From Myrica gale (Eukaryota > Streptophyta > Magnoliopsida > Fagales > Myricaceae), in assembly GCA_963930655.1 (NCBI GenBank), contig OZ005621.1:18215001-18279000 (forward strand): a stretch of DNA of 64,000 nucleotides. Direction: 5' to 3'. Shown one piece after another: positions 1 to 9,439 of the stretch. The position numbers were made by a program, and so were the translations under genes. Below the pieces are notes generated by a model. It saw only the letters and a list, made by a program, of their open reading frames with translations, was not told the origin of the DNA and made no database searches. Numbering within the stretch: the stretch's first letter is position 1; each line of letters begins with the position of its first letter.

Positions 1-1495
1 GCTATTCTTGACAATTTTCCCCAGAAGTTGCTATAGATATACAAAGAATTAGCCCGGTTTTTTTTTAAATGCAACATAATATAGGAGCTCCAGTCCAACA
101 GCAGGGTCCAAGCACGATGTTGATGTTAATTGGGCGCGCGTATATAAAGGCTATCACCCTCTAAATCAAATGGCTGGTTCGGGTGGTTCCACTTTATGGG
201 AGCAGTAAACTTTGATGTCTGATGAGGCGGATCTTCTCTAGTAAGTGGGCTGAACGAAAAGCTCACATGATTTTCTTTTTAAAAGTCCAAAACTTAAGAA
301 CTAGAATTTATAAGTTTAGAACCTAGAGAACGGCAGATGTTATTTAGTCGACATAAAACTTTATGATATGTTGTGTCTTGTATATTCTTGAGATCCAAGT
401 CTTTTGAAGCACTGCATGGTTTCAGTGTGTCAACAGATTTTAAGTTTGTTTGAGAGAGACTGAAGTTAATCGTAGTACTCTTGGAGTTCGATAACGCGAA
501 GTCAGAACGGTGATGTTTTCTGAAGGTATCTGAAGTTCACTCAGAGTTCTCTTAATGTTTGATTAGAAATAATGAAAGTTTGTTATGATGATTTTAACCG
601 CTTGAGTGAAGTTCAAGATGATTTGTACCTTCGTGATTCTTCTCTCAGAACCTTTAGAATATAAATACTCTTTTCTCTCATTCCATTCATAACGTTCCTT
701 GATAGTTTTCAGAGCCTAAGCGTTCTAGTGTCATCCACTCAAATACTCTTTGTAAACTTTTTCATAGTTTGCTCTGTATGAACTAAAGTCGAACCAAAAA
801 GATTTCATATCTTATCTTTAGTTAGAGTTTTGATCAATGAAAGATTACCCAATGGATCTAATTGTTATTCCAGAGTTGCTGGTAACCTAGATGGTTTGGG
901 CGGCCCTGTTCGTGAAGCAGTTGGTGTGATGTTTCACAGTGAAGACTAGTTGCAAGAACAGAAAGGTGAAGGTGTCTAGTTTGATTGAACGAAAGAGACT
1001 GGGTCTCATTGCCTGCAGTGTGCAGATCAAGATTGGATGTTTGGGTAAGGAGTCAGTGTGTTAGATCACTTGTACTCCAAGTTCGATTTATAGTTAAAGC
1101 CTTTTCCTGGCCATATCAGGCATGTAGAGTTTTCCACTTGAAATTTGTCTTCAAGAGGTTTCTCTTCGTAACCATTCTTGGTATTCTCTTTGTGCATGTG
1201 ATTGTTCAATTACTGTTCTTAATTGTAGATTGATTGTTAATATGTTCATTACATTCTTTGTTTAAGAAAACTATCTTGGATATCTTGAAGCATAGATAAA
1301 TTGTTTTATCTCTTCATAGTATACTGTTTTAATCCGCAAATAATCTTGGTTAAGATTTAATGTTCTTGAAATTCCTGATTATCTTGTGAGAGTGTACAGT
1401 ATAGTTTTTGAGAACAAAAAAATTTGGAAGAACCTATTCACGCCTCCTCTATGTTCGGGTCCTTGTATATTGAGTCTTAAACCTCCTTTTTTCAG
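1..1495 (+). repeat. LTR-like remnant, no host gene
   Basis: No convincing coding sequence. The stretch has an LTR look: a TATA-like run near 659, a long transcribed-looking T-rich body, and near 1436-1460 a degraded version of the 'CCTATTCACCCCCTCT' motif that also lies just inside the ends of the two LTRs at 13048-14088 and 16222-17422. It may end with CA at about 1495. I found no matching TG start or target duplication, so the left limit may lie outside the window. The 82-codon frame at 985-1233 has no recognisable domain. Confidence 0.3.
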
Positions 1496-1896
1496 AGCTT
1501 TTATGAAAATGGTGTAAAACTTAAGGAACATAAATTAATTTTCCCTAAAGAATAAAAGTATTCCTATATGTAGCTTCGCTTTTTCATTCAAGTGATTATT
1601 GTAATGTATACTTTTTTACAGCATCGAATTAATGGTAGCTTAACTTGATTAAATTATATTTTGTTAGGATGTCACTCATGATCGGGTAAGATTATTGAAG
1701 TGGTGAATGGTGGGAATACCAGTACAAACAGAGCATAATTTTTGTCTTGCAAAAACAGTCGTCCACAGAAGAAAATAGGCATGAGATATTATAATCCACA
1801 CACCCACGGATACATGAACAAGAAAAGGTAGAGCTGCAGCAACACCGAAAACAATTGGCATGCATGGAGTGGTGAAACAGTCACATTTTAGTGTTC

Positions 1897-3209
1897 CTAT
1901 GGCCTATAGCTTATGGAAATCACTAAACTCGTCGCCTGTATTAGAGTGAGGAGAAGGAGAACAACAGCTGCAATAGAAGAAATGATGGCCTATGGCGTGT
2001 TGAAGTAATTTTGTTTTAAGTTTGCCTTCCAGTTGTGCCATGATACTCTGCAGTGAGTGTTCAAGTCTTCACAAAGGCTCGCAAAATGGAAGTTACCAGA
2101 GCTAAAAACAGCCCCTCGAGAGAAGTTCTGAATATGATTTGCCCCTAAATTGATGTTGCTTCGTTTCTCCATAATTCCATATTTGACTAGTAAGTCTACA
2201 TCTTTAGGAGTAATAACAAGGCAACTTAAGAGGACAAAATAATCATTCATGTAATTATCCACACAGTGATATTGTTCAAAGGCCACATGTTCCGGATTAT
2301 GACATCTGAATCAGGACCTACATTAAATCTTGGGATTTCAAGAATACCGCTCTCGAAATGTATATCAAATAAGTTCTTACTTGATCCAACCTTAAACTTG
2401 ACTCCAGCTTGGTGTAATTCTGTCACAGAAGGGGCTGTTAGTGTTTCAAGTCTCCTTTTATCCGGCTTCTTAAAAGGTAGATATAGTTGTCTTAGTAGAT
2501 CAACAAAATGTTCAATTCTGGAGGAACGAATTACCTCCACTTTGTGTTCATCTGTTCCTTTCAAACTTTGCACCACTTTTTTAAAGAAGAAATGTGATAG
2601 CTTGAGGATGGAAGGTTTCTCCTCATTCTGGAAGGATTGGAACGTTTTTTTGCTTGCATTATAGAGATCTTCAAGGATGAAAAATGGAGGCTGATTTTCA
2701 AGCAATATCATGTCACGCCATATATCCCGTCTCATCCATGGTCTATTAAATATGCTGTCATTTTCATCATTCAACTCCTTGAAATAGAACCTTAATAAGA
2801 CTTCAATGATGAATGCAGCATCCATTAGAATGATTTTGATAAATTCCTCACTGCTACACTGAATCTTTTCTGAGTAACAACGACGCAATCTTGTTTCTTT
2901 CTCCTTTACAAGTTCAACATAGAACCTCATGCTTTCCTTGGTCCTTCCAATAAAAGCTTTCAGGTACCACATTTTATGTTCCTCCATGTCTTTCAAGGTT
3001 TCCTTACCATGGTGAAGTGGGCCAATGGAGACTGTGTGAGGTGTGTAGACTCTTTCAAGGCCATGACGCAGTCGCTCTCTAACTCTATAGATGCCACAAT
3101 CTGAGGATAACGGTGACAACCTTTCCAACTCTTCTTCCATTGCATGTACGAGTGGAGTACATGGGTTTTCTATGTATAATGATTTATGATGGCTTATGTC
3201 AGATTCCAT
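1897..3209 (-). pseudogene. DUF247 (UPF0481) gene, copy 1, frameshift plus amber
   Basis: Plant DUF247 proteins are about 420-500 residues with a C-terminal membrane helix; most have no known biochemical function, though some act at the grass self-incompatibility loci. The frame opens at 3209 with a normal ATG and runs 320 residues through family landmarks (ENPCTPLVHAM, PHTVSIGPLHHG near residue 60, MILLENQPPFFILEDLY near 180). At about 2287 the frame slips by one base: the C-terminal part (AFEQYHC, then SLCEDLNTHC, then YFNTP) lies in another frame to 1990. There the expected Trp codon after YFNTP reads TAG (1987-1989), and a TM-helix-coding tail (AIISSIAAVV) continues to a stop at 1897. Copy 4 keeps the Trp, so the amber is a lesion. 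The least damaged of four copies, but not translatable as a whole DUF247 protein. Confidence 0.85.
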
Positions 3210-4033
3210 TCAAGATCGAGATTCCAGATAATGATCACTGACAACACAAGTAACAAGCCCTCCACAATTAACAATAACTTTCTCTATAAAAGCGCCCTGA
3301 AATTAAACAATTTTGACATTTCGAACTCAGCACATGAGAAGTCCTTTACTTTAGTGTTGTTAAGATTAGAAGGAAAACTCTATATATGAACACAAACAGC
3401 AAATTTATCACGAACCATTTACGAGGTGCTAAAAGGAATAGGAAAGCAAGTTTTTTTTTTACCTCCTGCAGTACTCGGCCGGGAAACGTTAATTTTCACG
3501 GACCTTTGCTCCGGTGGAACAAAATGCAGTTTTGCTGAGGGACAAGAGATCTGAGCTCCCTCTCCCTATAATTTGCAGGTAACAAGCTCCTCTCAAAGTG
3601 AATTAGTCAAGTCAAGTTTATAATGCCCAAGAATAGGAAAGAAAGAAACAAAGGAAAAACGGACAACTACACAATATTATTATGCATTGCGCGCGGGCAC
3701 CACAGCGCTTTCAGTACAGCCAGAGAACTGAATATTGGTTCTCAAGTACCCTCCTTTGATAGATGCCTCATACATATATATATGATCACTACCTACCCTT
3801 CTTGCTAAATTATAGGTACGCTAATACGATCGAGTAAGAGGAACATTAAGCATTAAGCAACACATACTCGTATTGTTGTTTAATGTTCTTCCTCATCTTA
3901 CTTCCTTTGATCTGTTTTCAATCATGTTTATCTTTCCAGCCAAGTAATGCAATAAATATTTTGGTGGATGTCTAGTCGATTTTCATTTGTGAAGGGACTG
4001 GTTCAACTAGAGGAGTAAGGTAAAGTAAATGCT
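3210..4033 (-). promoter_or_regulatory. 5' flank of DUF247 copy 1, shared by other copies
   Basis: Upstream region of the copy 1 gene, 824 bases without a gene. It is recognisable because similar sequence recurs next to the other copies: the block with CGGCCGGGAAACGTT near 3476 has counterparts near 5050 and 16068, and the block with GCGCGGGCACCACAGCGC near 3692 has one near 17476. It therefore marks the extent of the duplicated unit. No specific promoter element is assigned. Confidence 0.5.
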
Positions 4034-4370
4034 AGGGCTGAACAAAACCGAACCGCGGACCGGACCAGACCGTAAAATCGGATCGGATTTGCAATTCGGT
4101 CCGGTCCTATTTTTTTTAAATGCGGTTCGGACCGGACCGGACCCCATTTATTAATATAAATAAAAAAATATATAATTTTTTATATTTTTAATATAAATTA
4201 CAAACTTAAAACGTTTAATTTTAATCTAAACTAAAACTCTACATTTTTATATGTCCTTCCCCTTTTGAAATTAACCTAAAAAAATTTAAATTTTTTTTAA
4301 AAAAATTGAAACCGGTCCGGACCCCTTAAGTGGTCCGAACCGGACCGCATTTAGTAGGACCAGAAATCCT
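4034..4370. mobile_element. hAT-like non-autonomous element, GGTCCGG family, member A
   Basis: Begins TAGGGCTGAACAAAACCG, close to the start of member B (TAGGGCTGAGCAGAACCG at 7565), and is dense in GGACCGGACC motifs at both ends around an AT-rich centre. The block near 4318-4352 (GACCCCTTAAGTGGTCCG) matches members B and C. It lies exactly where the DUF247 5' flank shared with copy 4 ends (AAAGTAAATGC). The right TIR is not recognisable and no target duplication was found, so it is probably truncated on the right. Confidence 0.6.
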
Positions 4371-5439
4371 TCAAATTCATGAATGGCTTAACCACTTTGG
4401 ACAGTGATCTACTGTATTCGGCTTTTCTTCAAATTCATGTGAAAAACATGGAATGAAGAAAATAACAGTATAGTTCTCACAGGAAATACAATCTAAGTAT
4501 GGATTGTTCTCGATATTTTCTATCCTGTTTTTTTTAGCGGTGAAGTCAAATATTGTAAGCAAAATGGCAAAAGAGTAATTCATCTTGAACTCATCACAAA
4601 ATTCCTTCAGTAATGTTAAGATTGAAAGAAAAACTCCATGAACACAAAAATTTACAGTTCTAAAAGGTATGCAGTTTTTAGATTTGGGGAGCTCTCATAT
4701 CATCCTGTACTTTTCTCTGTGCTTTCTTGTTTTTTTTTTTCTCACCTATTGGTGCTTTCCTAATGCTCCTTTTCGGTTGCTATACATTATACGTATCTCA
4801 ATGGTGGAAATTAAATCCTACGATCTCAGGAAAAAGTTCCTATTAGGCAGTATATTACAATGAGATATAAGTACAACGGGAAAGCAGCATAATTAGTACA
4901 ACGAGAGCTCTCAAAGAGAGAGAAATAGAGACATGATCTTGTACAGAGAGGGCTCAGGATATGTTAACGCATATAAGCAGTGTCAGATTTTAGAAAGGCA
5001 TAACCAACCATAAATGGTATAGGAAAGTAGGTTTTTGTTTTACCTTCTGTAGTCGACCGGGAAATTGTTGTAGAGACCTTTGCTCAGGTGGAACAAAATG
5101 CAATTTTGCTGTGCGACAAGAGATCTGAGCTCCTTAATTTGCAGGAATTGAAACAAGCTCCTCTCAAAGCAAAGTCAAGTCTATTTTTTAAAGAACAGCA
5201 AAAGGAAACAAATAAACAAACTAACAAAGGACAATTCCATTACTGTGCAGTGCGCACCACAGATTAAAGGAGTTCTCGGTCCCACGTTCAATTATACATG
5301 CAGTGCGCGCGGGCACGGCGGCGCACCGGGAGATAAAATTGGCATTTTGGATTAAATTTTTTTTTTGACATCCAAAGTGATTTTTCAGTGATAATAGGTT
5401 TTATTTATTGGTATTATAATTTTTTGTTTTGTATATAAG
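4371..5439. other. Remnant 5' flank of a lost DUF247 copy (copy 2)
   Basis: No gene. From about 4585 to 5330 the sequence parallels the 5' flank of copy 1 (the start of the match at about 3330, the purine/pyrimidine block near 5030-5060, and the GTGCGCGCGGGCAC block near 5305), but the DUF247 coding part that should lie to its left is absent and its place is taken by hAT member A. A short 64-codon frame at 4669-4863 has a hydrophobic run and no family match. Confidence 0.5.
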
Positions 5440-5689
5440 TTAAAGGATTAATAACAAATTATACACTAGGTTTTAACGCCTTTTTAAAAACTCACTGAAT
5501 TTTAAAAAATTTAAAAACTCCTACTACTGGATTTGTCATTTTGGTATCCAAACTCACTCGACCTAATACCGTTAGACATACTTAACGAAAAATTCATCAA
5601 GCTCAATCGCAATATGACACGTGTCATTAATATATATATATATATATATATAATCTAAAAAAAAAGGAGGATCAAGACCCGTCTCTCAG

Positions 5690-6136
5690 GGACCTGCTTA
5701 AGAAGAAGAAAAAGGAATCCCATGTAAATACCATGGAATAAGGTTTGATCCTATTCATGGGGATTCCGTAAATATTCCATTCCAAAAATAGAAAGTTCGA
5801 AACAATTTGGATTTTTTTTGGAGATTGGATGCAGTTACTAATTCATGATCTGGCATGTACAGAATGAAAACTTCATTCTCGATTCTACGAGAATTTTTAT
5901 GAAAGCCTTTCATTTGCTTCTCTTCGATGGAAGTTTGATTTTCCCAGAATGTATCCTAATTTTTGGCCTAATTCTTCTTCTGATGATCGATTTAACCTCT
6001 GATAAAAAAGATATACCTTGGTTATATTTCATTTCTTCAACAAGTTTAGTAATGAGCATAACGGCCCTATTGTTCCGATGGAGAGAAGAACCTATGATTA
6101 GCTTTTCGGGAAATTTCCAAAGGAACAATTTCAACG
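5690..6136 (+). pseudogene. ndhB: Nuclear plastid DNA: ndhB 5' region and N terminus
   Basis: ndhB encodes subunit 2 of the thylakoid NAD(P)H dehydrogenase complex. The frame starts at ATG 5845 and gives the conserved plastid N terminus ([18 protein letters not shown], then LLMIDLTSD, then [11 protein letters not shown]) for about 97 residues, until NNFNE. The plastid untranslated leader is also present from about 5690 (AATCCCATGTAAATACCATG). The match stops at about 6136, where plastid ndhB should continue with its next residues. Here instead a 24-base palindrome and nuclear AT-rich sequence follow. A full NdhB is about 510 residues, so this is a 5' fragment, non-functional in the nucleus. 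Codon 50 is TTA (Leu); many angiosperm plastomes have TCA here and edit it in RNA. Confidence 0.92.
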
Positions 6137-6160
6137 AAGGATCGGGGTTCCCCGATCCTT
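6137..6160. repeat. Perfect palindrome at the ndhB fragment junction
   Basis: AAGGATCGGGG and its reverse complement CCCCGATCCTT, 11 bases each, separated by TT. It sits exactly where similarity to plastid ndhB stops. It may be a scar of the joining event or of palindrome-mediated breakage. Confidence 0.8.
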
Positions 6161-6441
6161 GTTTTTGTTTTTTGTTTTTTAAAATATTAAATTAGTCATG
6201 TTTTTTTATTAATTTGTCTTATTTTTTATTTTTTAAATAATATTTTTTATTTTTATTATTTTAATGACGCTTGTTGCAATGGGATTGAGCAGTATGAATT
6301 TTCAGTTCAGTATGTCTAACGGCGTTAGATCGAGTGAGTTTTGATACCAAAATTACAAACTCAGTGAGCATTTTTAAAATCCAGTGAAATTTTTTAAAAA
6401 AGTGTTAAAATCTAGTGTGTAATTTGTACATTTCCCTTAAG

Positions 6442-7384
6442 ATAAAAATAAATTCTCATAATAGAGATGTAGTTCTTCATAATTGGACTCTTTGGAATAG
6501 CGAACATAAATCTTCTAGAGTTTAATCACTTTAATTAACTCTCTATTTTTCTTTTTCGTTGTTTGCTTCTATATATATTATATACATGTTATCTCATATT
6601 TAATAACCACATCGAATAAACATATTACTTGTGTTTTACTGTGTCTGTATGTATCGAAATAATCAACGTTGTTTAAGAGGTTGGTCATCAGTTGAGAATG
6701 ATGATTCCAGTGTGTTATCCCTTAGGAAGAAAAAGGATGTTAATCCAACCACATGGCAAGATGAGGTTTATCTTATTTCATTACTTTTTATTCATGATTA
6801 ATACATACTGATGTTTGTGGCTCATTCAACCACATTCCAAGTTTTATTGATGCAATTATGTGCCCTCGATAACCAAATAATTAATCTAGTTCTATATAGT
6901 TTGGTGCAAGGAATTAATTGTATGTAAATGGACATATTTATAATAATCTCAAATTTATGGGTCGATTACAATATGTTGATGAACTTGATTGTAATTAGTA
7001 GAAGCTCTAATTTTATTAGAAGAGTAGTTCTTCAATTTAATCCTACCGCTGGAATTTTAAATCCCTAAGGATGTTGTGTCTCGTGCTCTCTCTAGGATTT
7101 CACAAGGCCTATAAAAATATTACTGTTATATTCAATGGGTTGATCATCAGAACCTATTAGAGAAATCTCAAAAAGAAAGAGTGACATAAATCCCTTTGGG
7201 TACTCGAAAACGCAATTGCAATAATAGGTCTGATTGATATTTTGATAAAAGCATATTTGTTTTAGTTTAATTCCGCATAAATTATGTGTTTGATGTTTCC
7301 GAATTTGTTGTTCGTTTATATTGAAAGTTGTATCTTGTTCCTTTTAGGATTTCTGAACTTATAAAACTCATTGTGCACACTCGG
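6442..7384 (+). pseudogene. Copia-derived fragments and AT-rich filler
   Basis: No intact gene. Around 6695-6760 the bases match the GAG-pre-integrase part of the copia element at 22816-22870 (GTGTTATCCCTTA, GGATGTTAATCCAAC). Around 6765-6840 they match the integrase start at about 23050-23090 and 23098-23125 (ATACAT(A/T)(C/T)TGATGTTTGTGG; ATCTTATTTCATTACTTT), but in shuffled and shortened form. The rest up to 7384 is AT-rich without recognisable coding sequence and may be further LTR debris. Confidence 0.5.
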
Positions 7385-8275
7385 TATTTTTGGCGGAATC
7401 CACTTACCTCGACGCGCCACCGATCACCGTTAAATCGTGTCTTCTTCATCGATCGTCCTCGCTCCGGTTAAAGGTTAGGGTTTTGACACAATTGCGGGGC
7501 CTTCCAGGGATTGTCCAGTCGTTTGGGAGCACCACCAACATAAAGAACGGAGCGCAGTACTACGTAGGGCTGAGCAGAACCGGACCGCATACCGAATCGG
7601 ACCACAAAATCGGACCGGACCTGACCGATTTTGTGGTTTTTATCAGATGAATCCGGTTCGGTCTGGACCTGATGCATAAAACCGGATTAATGCGATCCGT
7701 TCCGGTCTAATATATTTAGAAACCGGTCGGGGCCGGACCGGACCGCATTTCATTTTTTTTTTAAAATAAATAAACGTATAGTGCGCAGTAGCCTGTGCAG
7801 TGCGCAGAGCTTCTGCGCAGTACTCTGTGCAGTAGCTTGCGCAGTGTTTCTGCGTAGTACTCTGCGCAGAAGCTCTGGGTAAAGTGCCTCAGTGCAGAGC
7901 ACAGGCTATGCACAAAGCTGACGTGCGCAGAATTAAAAAAAAAAGTTTTTTTATTATTTGAAAAAAATAAAACTGGTGTGGACCACTTAAGTGTATTTGG
8001 TCTGGTCCGGTCTTCTATGTTAGTAGGAGTGAAAATCCGGTCCGACCGCATTCCGATCTAAAAACCGGACCGAATTTCCTATCCTGCAGCCCTAGTACTA
8101 CTATCTGCTTCTTGAATATGCCGCTGGTGGAACCTTGGCGGAAGTGATCCAGAAAGGGAAAGGCTTGCAGGAGGGGGACGTGCGCCGTTACACGCGTATG
8201 ATCCTTGGAGGTCTCTGTTCTATGCATTCCTTCGACATGGTTCATTGTGATTTGAAACCGAGTTCTATATTCAAG
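7385..8275 (+). pseudogene. MAPKKK-like protein kinase fragment split by a hAT element
   Basis: Two pieces in one frame after removing the insertion: 7385-7563 (ITVKSCLLHRSSSL, then GLPGIVQSFGST, then NGAQYY) and 8102-8275 (LLLEYAAGGTLAEVI, then RRYTRMILGGL, then MVHCDLKPSSI). These are subdomains II-VI of the plant MEKK-like, intronless MAPKKK group (MAPKKK17/18/20 type): VKS carries the ATP-binding lysine and HCDLKP the catalytic loop. The glycine loop and everything after HCDLKPSSI (DFG, APE) are missing; after 8275 the frame becomes unrelated and stops at 8356. No ATG precedes the left part. A dead fragment, already truncated or truncated after the insertion. Confidence 0.82.
7564..8093. 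mobile_element. hAT non-autonomous element, member B, 8-bp TSD
   Basis: 530 bases flanked by a perfect direct duplication AGTACTAC (7556-7563 and 8094-8101). The ends are inverted: TAGGGCTG on the left and CAGCCCT(A) on the right. An 8-bp target duplication plus such TIRs is the hAT signature. No transposase. The body has GGACCGGACC-rich subterminal parts and a central array of TGCGCAGT-like words (7780-7930). Excision in silico restores the kinase reading frame (QYYYLLLEYA), which confirms the limits. Confidence 0.9.
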
Positions 8276-9439
8276 AAGCAGATCGTTGTACTGCACACCG
8301 TTCGTCCGAGCCGAGACAAGAACAGCTTGGAAGAGCTTTGCAGTGTTAGTCTATAGGCCTGGGCTCAGTTGTAAGTGGCCTGAGCGGTCCCGGGCCTAAT
8401 TGGAAAAGCTAAGTAAGATATGAAGGCACAGTGACCCATGCAGCCCACAATGCAAAAGTACAGAGGTGTAGTCCTGGGTTCTGGTGTTCTCTAGTTTTTT
8501 TTTTTTTTTTTTAGTTCAAGAGGCTTATGTGAACAACAAAAAATAAATAAATTAAATTGCAGCTGATAATAGCTGGATATATTCTAAACTGCCATTCAAA
8601 TTGTATTGTACTCTTTTGATTTTAAAAATGATAAATTAAATAGCAGCTGAAGATTCCAACAACTGGATCAAACCATGATATGAATTGGGCTTATGCTATC
8701 ACTCGGCTGAATCAAAGGACTGTTTCCACTTTTGTGATCGCGTTCTACTTTTTCTTGTAATTAGTTTATAAGAAATGATAATTAATTTATGTTTGGAATT
8801 ATTTTGCTGTTGGAATATTTTAGGCATGCATTTTAAACTCGAATACATTATCTTAAAATATTCTTCCTATACATTTAGGGGAAAATGTTTCTGAGGCATT
8901 TGATTGTTTTTTCCCCCACTCCTTCATGTTTGTCACTCAGGCATGAGAGAGAGAATAAGGGTATTAATGTCATATAGACTTGATAAATGATCATGATATG
9001 AAGCTAATTAAATAATTAAAAATAGAGAGGTCATCACATTTAACATTCTTTCTATGGAAAATTTATTCTTAATATGATAAGTACATAAATATATAGCTTT
9101 TACTATTTTTGTTTCTTTCTTGAAAATGATTTAAAACATTAATTTTTTCAGGCAATTATATATTTGATAATGCTTTAAACCATTCAATAGCAAAAAGACA
9201 TCTATTTATAGTTCATGCGGAAATTACTATCTCTAGATAGGTTTTCCTAAACTAATTTTAGTAAGAGATTGGATCCTAATGGACATTATTGACGATAATA
9301 TTTATTCCTTTTCCTTTTGGATGGCTGTTAATTAGTTCATTAATTAGCAAAACCATAACAACAAATCTACTGTAGCACACTGGCAATTCTAAATCATAAT
9401 AGAATCTGGGATTAAATCCCGGCATCGGATTATGTTTTT
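8276..9439. other. No gene recognised
   Basis: AT-rich spacer with a T18 run near 8495-8512. A short sequence around 8360-8400 (GGCCTGGGCTCAG...GGTCCCGGGCC) is GC-rich. No coding, RNA or TIR signature was found. Confidence 0.5.

Larger units (their letters stand above)
5440..6441. mobile_element. Foldback (long-TIR) element with plastid DNA in its loop
   Basis: Two arms of about 180-190 bases face each other: 5440-5629 and 6261-6440. Reading the right arm in reverse complement gives the same order of words as the left arm: ACAAATTA(T/C)ACACTAG, TTTTAAC, TTTTGGTAT(C), AACTCACTCGA, CCGTTAGACATACT. The outer ends are TTAA(A/G)GGA. Flanking TTAA/TAA could be a PIF/Harbinger-type target site, but the duplication is too short to prove. 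Between the arms lies an (AT)n run (5629-5652) and a plastid ndhB segment. Either plastid DNA entered an existing element or the element picked it up. Confidence 0.65.

Noticed and set aside
985-1233. 82-codon open frame
   Set aside because: Hydrophobic, non-family, and inside an LTR-like stretch; no start context or homologous domain.
2266-2664. 132-codon plus-strand frame
   Set aside because: Antisense shadow of DUF247 copy 1.
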